Shown: positions 1-5,259, counted from the stretch's first letter. The stretch: DNA of 12,752 nucleotides from Hesseltinella vesiculosa (GCA_002104935.1 MCGT01000080.1:1-12752); one strand, 5' to 3'. The notes: generated by a model not told the origin, from the letters alone. Translations and numbers: made by a program.

Positions 1-194
1 ATTGGACCGCATGGAACTGTGCTAGTTTAAGTTTTTTAAAGCAAATATTGTAGATGTTGAGAGACAAGTACCGGTAAAAAAAAGAGATAAAAAGCGTTTA
101 TTACTGAACTGAATGAACAAATACGCTACTCAACATGCAATTTACTGTAAGCAGCGTAATGCAAGAGGTAGTTTCAACGATGAATGAGCAGTGA

Positions 195-350
195 CGTTCT
201 GAAATGCACAGGGAGGAGGTGAATGCTGTCAAGAGATTGGAAGAAAAAAAAGACCAGACACCGTTTTTTTTTTACACTTTCTCAGATCGTTGGGACCCCG
301 ATTTCTTCATTTTTTTACCTGGTGAATCGGGAGAGATGAAACGAAAGTGA
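195..350 (+). other. Possible decayed coding remnant, coiled-coil-like
   Basis: This is an open frame of 51 codons ending in TGA at 348-350. It follows an in-frame TGA at 192-194 and an open stretch from ATG 159. The first 20 or so residues are rich in Glu, Lys and Arg with hydrophobics at helical spacing, starting around MHREEVNAVKRLEEKK. The rest is Phe-rich because it runs through T-tracts (265-274 and 311-317). I do not recognise a family. It could be the tail of a gene interrupted by a stop, an exon, or chance. No upstream splice site was established. The first 190 bases of the window hold nothing else I can name. Confidence 0.15.
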
Positions 351-434
351 TCAAAAGTTGGCTGAGAGATCCTCATCAATCGACATGATTTTTTCAGGAT
401 CATTATCATTCACTGTTTTATACACTTCTACTAA

Positions 435-716
435 ATGTCACATCAATCTAATCACCCAAAAGTGCTGTGCAGTGTTTGCTTTTTTTTTTTACGAAACGAA
501 GAGGATTGCCGCATTCAGCTTCCGCGCAGTTGCTTTTTTATTCATGTCTGTCGTCTTTCTTTTTTCAAAGGCACTTGGGCAGCTTTTCGTTTTTTTTATC
601 CAACGATCAGCGACTTTTATAAAATAAAGGGATCATGTACTGTATGCATGGGTATAATAAAATTGAAAAGAACGACGAAAAGGAGCAGCAGCAGTGATGT
701 TCCGGTAGTAGATTGA
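435..716 (+). CDS. Hypothetical cysteine-rich small protein, RING-like spacing
   Basis: This 93-codon ORF starts at ATG 435 immediately after an in-frame TAA (432-434) and stops at TGA 714-716. Several residue positions recall a degenerate RING finger: C12-x2-C15, C33-x3-H37-x-C39, W48, then C68-x2-C71. The sixth zinc ligand is missing and the H37-C39 gap is one residue shorter than the usual minimum. The tail is basic then Ser-rich and ends DVPVVD. Four Phe clusters are produced by T-tracts in the DNA, which weakens the case. No promoter or partner gene is visible. It may be a real short gene, an exon of a spliced gene, or a chance ORF. The family link is an inference from ligand spacing only. 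Confidence 0.22.
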   Translation: MSHQSNHPKVLCSVCFFFLRNEEDCRIQLPRSCFFIHVCRLSFFKGTWAAFRFFYPTISDFYKIKGSCTVCMGIIKLKRTTKRSSSSDVPVVD

Positions 717-1104
717 TCGCTGCTAAAAAAAAAAAAGGAAAACGAGCGATTCACATGGTGCAAGAGCATTTTACATGTATGGTTAAAGTAAGATTGAAGA
801 GGTTGGTGAGAAGCATCAATATTTGCTAGTCTCATAGATTAGTGTCAAGCAGATGCATCAAAAGAACAAAAGAAACGGGGACACGCGATTTCAGACCACA
901 GCTTCTCTCTTTCTTTTTTTTTTTTTTCTACATCCCACATGCAACTTGATGATTTTAAGACATAAAGTATTGTACACAAATGAGAAGAGACATACTGAAG
1001 AGCATGTTGAGGAGCAAGAATATGGCATTGATGTTTTTTAATATGATGGATGCCAAGAAGATCAAAAAGCCAAGATGAGTTAGAGTGTTTTCTATTCATT
1101 TTTA
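633..1104 (-). other. Minus-strand coding-like fragments with splice-like signals
   Basis: Downstream of the zinc-finger gene, the minus strand has further open stretches that look protein-like. One starts at 1098 (MNRKHSNSSWLFDLLGIHH...). One runs down from 835 (MRLANIDASHQPLQSYF...). One is a 30-codon piece at 722-633 beginning right after a T12-AG acceptor-like sequence (A12 at 725-736 on the plus strand). A GTAAAA donor would give a 52-base intron ending there. I could not join these in one frame, and the plus-strand ORF 435-716 overlaps them. They may be 3' UTR, exons of a longer gene or chance. Confidence 0.12.
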
Positions 1105-2493
1105 AATCATACATGCAGCTGCAGTTCCGGTAAAGTTTCTTTCAAGAACAAAAATCACTCGCGTACACACTCTGGTATGCTCCACAGCTGTCTTGTCGTT
1201 CTGGAACAAAGCAAGCCCTTCGGTCTGGAGATCTGGCCCATTGGAAAAAAAAAATGTCAGTTACACTTTTCCACTTTAGCCCTCTCTTTCAAGACGTGGC
1301 GAAGGACATAAAAGTCATGAGCTGGGATGTAGAGAGCACTGTGGGCGTTTTGGGGACCGAAAAAGTAACGCATGCAAGCAAGGTTAACCGCCTGGTGGTG
1401 CTGGGCGTTTCTATGCATCATGGCCCTGATCAGTCCCGAGTCCTGCTGGTCAACTTGCTGTACAATGCGGTCCCACCGTTGGTGAGAAAAAAAACCAGTC
1501 GAGATCGTGGGTGACATCGGTGGAGGAGATTTCATTGCAGGCGTCATGGAGAATGGTGCCAAGTTGATCCAGAATAGAGGCGTTGTCCATGTCGTTGTTG
1601 GCTGACAGGGATGGTGAACGAGATGGTGAAGAAGTTGAAGAGTCATGCACCATCTTGTCCTCAACTTCGGTTACTGCGCTGCTACCAGCAACACCATAGC
1701 AGAGATCAGCGCGACGGTTGAACAAGCGCTGGACAGGGTGCGCATCAGAAAAGGACTTCAGAGCGTCAGCATGAGACAGCTGGTCAAGTTTGCCTCGATG
1801 CATGGCATAGAAATGCTTGCACATGATCTGTTCAGTTCACAAAAAAAAAGGAGTTGTTGGCAGAGGCTGCATTTCTTGCCGGCATGTAAGTGAGGCCCAC
1901 GATTTCGCTGTCACAGGCACGGAATGACTTGTAAAAGGTCTGGATGTCTGCTACGTCCACAATGCCAGCTTCAAAGGATAGGATAGGGGGTGGTGAACAA
2001 GTCGAGCAACGTTGGGTACGCGATGGCGATCTTTCAAGAGAGCTTCCGCAGCCTCTAATGAAAAAAGAATGGGTAAGATGCAAACACATCTTACCTTCTT
2101 CAGCAATTTGGTCTTCATTGAGAGTTTCTTCGAATCCTATCACATTGCAGGCCAGGGCATGCTGTCTGAAGGATCTGTTTGAGGAAGGTGAATAAGACTT
2201 GCCACAGCGACATTCGAAGCGCAAATCCCCGTTCAAATAAACAGTTGTGGGATGGTCTATTGACAAAAAATAAGTTATTTTTTCAGTAAACTGATTCAAT
2301 GCTTAGTGAAGCTATCTTACCATCAGATCCAAAGGTCCGATTTTATTATGGGCAGTGAGTACATGCAAGTCTCTCTCACGTTTTTTTTCAAACGAGGTGC
2401 TGCAGTTTTGGCATTGGTAAAAGTTTGGCTATAAAAGAAGTAATCAAAAAAGGCAAACACAATAAATGTAATAAGCTGTTGTTATATTACCAT
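1102..2493 (-). CDS. Spliced C2H2/C2HC zinc-finger protein gene, possibly frame-damaged
   Basis: Proposed exons on the minus strand are 2493-2491 (ATG only), 2428-2321, 2256-2095, 2052-1901, 1827-1516, 1457-1275 and 1224-1102 (stop TAA), giving about 345 residues. Exon 2 encodes a classical finger, C-x2-C-x12-H-x4-H (ligands at 2413, 2404, 2365 and 2350 descending). Exon 3 encodes C-x-C-x14-H-x3-C (2212 to 2147) inside FECRCGKSY...SFRQHALAC. Later exons carry no domain I know; they include MCKHFYAMHRGKLDQ and a His/Asn/aromatic-rich part (MRYFFGPQNAHSALYI). A nuclear, nucleic-acid-binding role is inferred from the fingers alone. All junctions keep frame except exon 2 to exon 3, which is one base short. 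The three downstream breaks can be read either as weak-donor introns (GTGGGC, GTCACC, GTGGAA) or as frameshifts in T-runs. The gene may therefore be a pseudogene or carry sequencing indels. The opposite strand is also open at 1254-1514, but has no finger. Confidence 0.5.
1225..1274 (-). other. Candidate last intron with CTGAC branch point and T10 tract (50 bases)
   Basis: The minus strand shows a GTGGAA donor, AACTGAC (matching the fungal branch consensus CTRAC), T10, then AG. Splicing to the second AG (CTCCAG) keeps phase 0 and adds a 40-residue final exon beginning TEGLALFQNDKTAVEH. Without splicing, the frame stops at TGA 1259-1257. The skipped first AG is a weakness of this model. Confidence 0.3.
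1458..1515 (-). other. Candidate intron 5 with T8 tract (58 bases)
   Basis: A T8 tract (A8 at 1487-1494 on the plus strand) is followed by the first AG, in GTACAG, and the exon resumes in phase 0 at QVDQQDSG. The only phase-matching donor is a poor GTCACC. A one-base change in the T8 run would equally join the two open frames, reading ...WFSHQRWDRIVQQ. Confidence 0.22.
1828..1900 (-). other. Candidate intron 4 with T9 tract (73 bases)
   Basis: The minus-strand acceptor GAACAG follows a T9 tract (A9 at 1841-1849 on the plus strand). A weak GTGGGC donor makes the junction phase 0 on both sides and removes the in-frame stop just after the T-run. The alternative is a frameshifting T-run inside a continuous exon. 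Confidence 0.25.
2053..2094 (-). other. Intron 3 of the zinc-finger gene (40 or 42 bases)
   Basis: The donor is GTAAGA, followed by a T6 tract, and the minus-strand end TTAGAG offers two tandem AGs. Using the first AG (40 bases) opens a helix-like frame (AAEALLKDRHRVPNVARL) that stops after about 33 residues. Using the second (42 bases) keeps the frame that continues downstream. The first choice would need one extra base in the C5 run near 1990 to rejoin the downstream frame. Confidence 0.35.
2257..2320 (-). other. Intron 2 of the zinc-finger gene (64 bases, phase conflict)
   Basis: The donor GTAAGA and acceptor TTTTTTGTCAATAG are both good, and the length matches intron 1. Joining exon 2 to exon 3 here leaves the frame one base short. 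The only in-frame alternative acceptor (CAG at 2291-2293) would make a 30-base intron, which is implausibly short. A missing base near the end of exon 2 or a genuine mutation would explain it. Confidence 0.45.
2429..2490 (-). other. Intron 1 of the zinc-finger gene (62 bases)
   Basis: On the minus strand, ATG is followed directly by a GTAATA donor, and a pyrimidine-rich end TTCTTTTATAG leads into exon 2 at codon phase 0. This supplies a start codon for an exon that otherwise has none. A start codon sitting at the very end of exon 1 is unusual but occurs in fungi. Confidence 0.45.
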
Positions 2494-2630
2494 TGTAGCA
2501 TTAAATCAGATGTGAAGAAGAAAGACGAGAAAAAAAAAACTAGCCCGGCCCATTTTTTTTTTTTGCTCTTCCCCCCCCCCTTTTTTTTTTTTTTCTGCTG
2601 CATCCTCTTGATATTAATCTAGCAGATGCC
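2494..2630 (-). promoter_or_regulatory. Putative 5' region of the zinc-finger gene with CT-rich and purine tracts
   Basis: Directly upstream of the proposed start, the minus strand has a CT-rich stretch (TCTCGTCTTTCTTCTTCAC), typical of fungal core promoters near the start of transcription. Further upstream lies the long homopurine tract described separately. No TATA box is evident. The assignment depends on the gene model. Confidence 0.25.
2553..2594 (+). repeat. Polypyrimidine tract T12-GCTCTT-C10-T14
   Basis: There are 42 bases of plus-strand pyrimidines interrupted by a single G. They comprise T12 (2553-2564), GCTCTT, C10 (2571-2580) and T14 (2581-2594). The mirror-like T/C/T arrangement is of the kind able to form triplex (H-DNA). 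It is prone to slippage and to sequencing error. Confidence 0.85.
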
Positions 2631-2700
2631 ACCCTTACCTTAATAAAGATACAGTATTACTCACCAACACTTTCAACATACGTTAACTAATCGTGTAGAA

Positions 2701-2745
2701 TGTGTCGTATCTGGGGTAAAATCGTACCCAGACTCATAAGACACA
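2701..2745. repeat. Imperfect inverted repeat (hairpin)
   Basis: The outer arms are TGTGTC (2701-2706) and GACACA (2740-2745). The inner arms are TCTGGGGTA (2710-2718) and TACCCAGA (2725-2732), with one bulged G and a six-base loop. It could be an RNA hairpin, a remnant of a short inverted-repeat element, or a coincidence in AT-rich spacer. Confidence 0.5.
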
Positions 2746-2791
2746 ATGCCGACGAAACCACAAAATCAACCTAAACACTTTTCCTACTCCA

Positions 2792-2989
2792 ATGCTCACC
2801 TCGCTCAAACATAATCTTTTCAACATGTTACCAAACTCTCCTGTACGATTGACGAAACCATGTCAAAAATCAAACAGCTTACTAGGTCATGATCCTAGCA
2901 AGACTACAACCCGAGCAGAAAACGGTAAGCAGCAGCTGGTTCAGCTGTTTTTGAAGGAAAATATACGAATAGGATCTTCATACCAATAA
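2792..2989 (+). CDS. Weak 65-codon ORF, unknown
   Basis: The ORF runs from ATG 2792 to TAA 2987-2989, and the stop lies within an AATAAA sequence. The translated end (GKQQLVQLFLKENIRIGSSYQ) looks helical and protein-like, but the first half has no recognisable features. A second ATG at 2746 opens a short frame that closes at TAA, one frame away. It could be the final exon of a spliced gene or chance. I would not treat it as a gene without transcript evidence. Confidence 0.12.
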   Translation: MLTSLKHNLFNMLPNSPVRLTKPCQKSNSLLGHDPSKTTTRAENGKQQLVQLFLKENIRIGSSYQ

Positions 2990-3522
2990 AAACCATAGCA
3001 CAATTCTCGCTCATTCTCACACCCATCTCTTTCATTTCTTTACATGAATCCTGTAGAATGCTTTTCCATTTTGAACGTAAATCATATTTTCATGAAAATA
3101 AACCTACCCTTTTTCATCACCTCCTTTTCTAATCTTTTAATGAGATCAATATACTACAATAAATGTTGCAAATATATCGTTCTTCAATTCCATTATGCCC
3201 AAACTTTCAAGATTTTCTTGATTTGTTGATTGACGTTAACTACGGTACTCCAAAAAAAATCAAGTAGATTAAAAGAGTCAATGATAAAAAGGAAAAGCAT
3301 GAAATGCAAATAATAAAGCCAAACACAGAATATAAGAAGAAAATTAAAGGAAGAAGTCCAGCTTACGGTAGGTACAGCATGAACTTGCAGGTTGCCAGGA
3401 AAAAGAGCATGCTGTATTCACGCCAATCGCATCCATCCATCCACTCATCCATCTATACATACGGTACGCATAATGCTGTAGACAAGACGCCTCCAATATG
3501 GCGCACAGTATTAAACAGGCAT
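2990..3522. other. AT-rich spacer without recognisable gene
   Basis: I see no convincing coding region or RNA gene on either strand. The only patterned element is a short CATC tetranucleotide run (3429-3441, continuing imperfectly as CATC/CATAC to about 3460). Confidence 0.6.
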
Positions 3523-3564
3523 CAGCATGGTTTTTTTTAAGCTGGAAAAAAAAAAACCATGCTG
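3523..3564. repeat. Perfect 16-base inverted repeat with 10-base spacer
   Basis: CAGCATGGTTTTTTTT (3523-3538) is exactly complementary to the sequence at 3549-3564, with the spacer at 3539-3548. Overlapping it is a direct repeat of GCTGG plus at least 11 A (3541-3556 and 3561-3576, period 20). The CAGCATGG word appears a third time at 3593-3600. Confidence 0.9.
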
Positions 3565-3594
3565 GAAAAAAAAAAAAGAAATTCAAACAACGCA

Positions 3595-3606
3595 GCATGG
3601 CCATGC
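3595..3606. repeat. Perfect 12-base palindrome GCATGGCCATGC
   Basis: The sequence equals its own reverse complement and reuses the GCATGG arm of the hairpin 30 bases upstream. It lies about 55 bases left of the tandem array. Confidence 0.9.
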
Positions 3607-3640
3607 CACGGGCTTGAAAGGCATTTTTTTACATCTCCGA

Positions 3641-3666
3641 TGCCGCATTAATTAATAAGAGCGGCA
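3641..3666. repeat. Inverted arms spanning the left junction of the array
   Basis: TGCCGC (3641-3646) lies in unique sequence and GCGGCA (3661-3666) is the first six bases of the array. Between them are 14 AT-rich bases including TTAATTAA. Inside the array the same position is occupied by a CCGCC/GGCGG pair, so the junction keeps a comparable stem. Confidence 0.6.
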
Positions 3667-3897
3667 CCCGCATTTTTTTTATTTTTATAAGGAAGAGTAA
3701 GCGGGCAAGGTGGGCCAATGGGGGTGAGCTTTTGCATGAAGGTAGAGCAGTTATGGATGGGTATGTACTAAAAAAACGAGGCGGATTGAATCACTGGCAA
3801 GGCAGGTAGAAGCGTTTTTTTCGATCGGTTGAGCCTGATTAAGCTGGTGAAGTTAGCAAAAAAAAAAAAAAGGGTAGAGTTGCAGCCAATGAGAGTG
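3661..3897 (+). repeat. Long sub-module L1 of the unit
   Basis: It starts GCGGCACCCGC followed by a T-tract, then AAGAGTAAGCGGG, GGGCCAATGGGGGTGAGC, the 117-base block M1, an A14 run and GCCAATGAG. It is a diverged duplicate of 4569-4807. Its left neighbour in copies 2-6 is the CCAATTGAAGCA head found at 5234-5277; in copy 1 this head is missing because the array begins here. Confidence 0.9.
3741..3857 (+). repeat. 117-base block M1 with Pol III-like boxes
   Basis: It runs from GGTAGAGCAGTTATGG to GAAGTTAGC. It contains an A-box-like TAGAGCAGTTATGG (3743), a B-box-like GGATTGAATCA (3783-3793, 8 of 11 to GGTTCGANTCC) 40 bases later, then T7. The weak B-box suggests this copy of the block is inactive even if the others are not. 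Confidence 0.6.
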
Positions 3898-3913
3898 CAA
3901 GAAAGAAAGAGCG

Positions 3914-3924
3914 GGATCGAATCC
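3914..3924 (+). promoter_or_regulatory. Isolated B-box-like sequence GGATCGAATCC
   Basis: It matches the B-box consensus at 10 of 11 positions and sits in a possible T-arm-like stem (CGGG / CCTG around ATCGAAT, with one G-T pair). It shares CTGGGCAAGGCAGGT with the sequence after the B-box of M1 (there CACTGGCAAGGCAGGT), so it is probably a fourth, truncated relative of the M blocks. Confidence 0.3.
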
Positions 3925-3959
3925 TGGGCAAGGCAGGTGCGGTCGTGCGGAGCTTAATA

Positions 3960-4018
3960 TTACAGTACCGTATCTGGAAGGCTCTGGGAGTTTCCTTTTT
4001 TTTTTATTTTTACTGTAA
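3960..4018. repeat. TTACAGTA / TACTGTAA inverted pair
   Basis: Arms of 8 bases at 3960-3967 and 4011-4018 are exactly complementary across a 43-base spacer that includes the variable T10 tract. They are two of the five TACTGTA-type words in the unit. Confidence 0.7.
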
Positions 4019-4074
4019 CTAGTGCATGTCCCAGCCAATTACAGCAGGGTTTTGACCCCTCCGCTTAAATAAAC

Positions 4075-4081
4075 GACGTCA
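4075..4081. promoter_or_regulatory. CRE-like GACGTCA
   Basis: It contains the palindrome GACGTC and a full ATF/CREB half-site (TGACGT on the minus strand). It occurs once per unit, next to TTAAATAAA. Function is inferred only from the motif. Confidence 0.25.
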
Positions 4082-4113
4082 CTTTCTTTTTTTTTTATTT
4101 TTTTAGCGCAAAG

Positions 4114-4131
4114 TACTGTACAACTACAGTA
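4114..4131. repeat. Hairpin TACTGTA-CAAC-TACAGTA
   Basis: Perfect 7-base arms with a 4-base loop, present in every copy (for example 5733-5750 and 7351-7368). It sits between a T-tract and the long A-tract. Confidence 0.9.
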
Positions 4132-4150
4132 AAAAAGAGCATGCCAGAGT

Positions 4151-4175
4151 AAAAAAAAAAAAAAAAAAAAAAAAA
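4151..4175 (+). repeat. Long poly-A tract (A25; A25 to A31 in other copies)
   Basis: This is the longest homopolymer of the unit and one of its main length-variable sites. It is followed by GCAAAAAAGCAAAAAC. It could be the fossil tail of a retroposed element or a nucleosome-excluding tract. Confidence 0.9.
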
Positions 4176-4240
4176 GCAAAAAAGCAAAAACTTCTGATTG
4201 GTCCTGTCTTACCGACAGATCCATCCAGGAGAAAGCCAGG

Positions 4241-4268
4241 GGTTCGTCACGGGTGAGGTTCGAACTCT
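4241..4268 (+). repeat. 28-base direct repeat E1 centred on GTTCGAAC
   Basis: The block GGTTCGTCACGGGTGAGG...CTCT contains the 8-base palindrome GTTCGAAC and a B-box-like GGTTCGAACTC. An identical block (E2) occurs 777 bases later in the same unit. The sequences on both sides then diverge. A small hairpin CTGTC-TTACC-GACAG (4204-4218) lies just upstream of E1 only. Confidence 0.85.
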
Positions 4269-4390
4269 GAATATGCAGTTTAAAGCGCCCAATTCTGGCA
4301 AATACGCTAGCAATCCTGGTTTTATAGCCATAATTTAGACCCGATCATACCCCCGAAAATGTTACACAAACATCCAAATATAGCGATTTT

Positions 4391-4440
4391 ACCGGGCAGT
4401 GCCGGGCAGTGTCGGGCAGTGTCGGGCAGTGTCGGGCAAA
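4391..4440 (+). repeat. Decamer minisatellite, copy 1
   Basis: About 4.8 tandem copies of the 10-base unit GTCGGGCAGT (first copies ACCGGGCAGT and GCCGGGCAGT, last GTCGGGCAAA). The period is not a multiple of three, so the minus-strand ORF crossing it reads a 10-residue cyclic pattern by necessity. Confidence 0.95.
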
Positions 4441-4550
4441 TGTGTCGGGTGCTTCTGTCGGACACGGTCGGCCACCTTTTTTCTATATCGGTACCATCAG
4501 CAAAAAAGAGCGGAGTAGTCTTATCCAATTGAAGCAAGGCATTTGCTCCT

Positions 4551-4572
4551 CCGCCTAAACAAACAAAGGCGG
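4551..4572. repeat. CCGCC/GGCGG inverted pair, first in unit
   Basis: CCGCC (4551-4555) and GGCGG (4568-4572) flank the 12-base spacer TAAACAAACAAA. The pair marks the start of L2. Confidence 0.8.
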
Positions 4573-4649
4573 CACCCGCTTTTTTTTTTTTACTGTAGGG
4601 AAGAGTAAGCGGGGCAGGGTGGGCCAATGGGGGTGAGCTTTTGCATGAA

Positions 4650-4766
4650 GGTAGAGCAGTTATGGATGGGTATGCACTAAAAAAACGAGACGGTTCGAAT
4701 CATGGGCAAGTCAGGTAGAAGCGTTTTTTTCCATCGGTTGAGCCTGTTTAAGCTGGTGAAGTTAGT
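4650..4766 (+). repeat. 117-base block M2 with best Pol III-like promoter
   Basis: The A-box-like TAGAGCAGTTATGG starts at 4652. The B-box GGTTCGAATCA (4692-4702) matches the tRNA consensus GGTTCGANTCC at 10 of 11 positions. A T7 tract (4724-4730), sufficient as a Pol III terminator, follows 21 bases after the B-box. Spacing resembles a tRNA gene or tRNA-derived SINE head, but no T-stem or acceptor stem can be drawn, so this is not a functional tRNA. Confidence 0.5.
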
Positions 4767-4822
4767 AAAAAGAAAAAAAATGCGTAGAGTTGGCTGCCAA
4801 TGAGCGTGGATTTTGGTATGCA

Positions 4823-4939
4823 GGTAGAGCAGTTATGGATGGGTACGCACTAAAAAAACGAGACGGATCGAATCATGGGCAAGTCATGTAGAAGCGTTTT
4901 TTTCTATCGGTTGAGCCTGTTTAAGCTGGTGAAGTTAGC
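4823..4939 (+). repeat. 117-base block M3 with Pol III-like boxes
   Basis: This third block lies 173 bases after M2. A-box-like TAGAGCAGTTATGG starts at 4825, B-box-like GGATCGAATCA at 4865-4875 (9 of 11), T7 at the same relative place. The upstream part is shortened: TTTTGGTATGCA replaces the longer L1/L2 leader. Confidence 0.6.
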
Positions 4940-5017
4940 AAAAAAAAAAAGAGGCTCTATCTAAAAAGGGGAAAATGAAAGTCCGCTACCAGTACATAGG
5001 AAAAAAAAAAAGAAGGG

Positions 5018-5045
5018 GGTTCGTCACGGGTGAGGTTCGAACTCT
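5018..5045 (+). repeat. 28-base direct repeat E2 centred on GTTCGAAC
   Basis: Second copy of the E block, preceded by an A11 run and GAAGGG. A 95-codon ORF present in every satellite copy starts inside it; I regard that as incidental. Confidence 0.85.
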
Positions 5046-5259
5046 TAATATGCGTATTGAGGTGTCAGTTTAATACCGACAGGCCAGCCGTCCCCTCTGT
5101 ACACCAGGATTTCAACTCAATGACACTCAGCATTGGCCGCCTCAGCCAATCACAGCAGGCTATTTCCTTACAAATCGGCGGAGTTGGCTGCCAATCAGGA
5201 TGGGTTTTTATTTTTAGCTTGTCTGAGTCGTATCCAATTGAAGCAGGGCATTTGCTTGT

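Larger units (their letters stand above)
4525..4807 (+). repeat. Long sub-module L2 of the unit, with its head
   Basis: The head CCAATTGAAGCAAGGC...CCGCCTAAACAAACAAA (4525-4568) is followed by GCGGCACCCGC, T-tract, TACTGTA, AAGAGTAAGCGGGG and the 117-base block M2, ending near GCCAATGAGCGTGG. It aligns along its length with L1 with scattered substitutions, so the duplication inside the unit is older than the amplification of the unit. Confidence 0.9.
3715..5238. promoter_or_regulatory. Cluster of 12 CCAAT motifs per satellite unit
   Basis: CCAAT begins at 3715, 3886, 4035, 4289, 4525, 4624, 4797, 5146, 5191 and 5234 on the plus strand, and ATTGG at 4197 and 5132. Several fit the NF-Y/HAP context RRCCAATSR (3715, 3886, 4624, 5146 and the reversed 4197). 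The cluster recurs in each copy. Confidence 0.45.

Noticed and set aside
1..30. End of an upstream plus-strand gene (short open frame closing at TAA 28-30)
   Set aside because: Only nine codons are visible, too little to support a call.
1254..1514. Plus-strand ORF of 86 codons opposite the zinc-finger gene
   Set aside because: It is as open and as GC-rich at third positions as the minus strand, but it lacks splice continuity and any domain, whereas the minus-strand frames link to the finger exons.
2881..2897. Palindrome CTAGG...CCTAG
   Set aside because: Arms are only five bases long with an imperfect centre; expected by chance in a window this size.
3853..4038. 61-89 codon minus-strand ORFs in the first third of each unit
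   Set aside because: Their ends move from copy to copy with the length of the A14 and T10 runs, which a real gene would not tolerate.
4322..4627. 101-codon minus-strand ORF repeated identically at 5942, 7560, 9177 and 10796
   Set aside because: It crosses the decamer minisatellite, whose 10-base period gives a cyclic peptide, and it is broken in copy 6 by a one-base change. Identity between copies reflects homogenised DNA, not selection on a protein.
4650..4766. A true tRNA gene in the M2 block
   Set aside because: A-box and B-box spacing fits, but the T-stem bases do not pair, and no acceptor or anticodon stem can be drawn.
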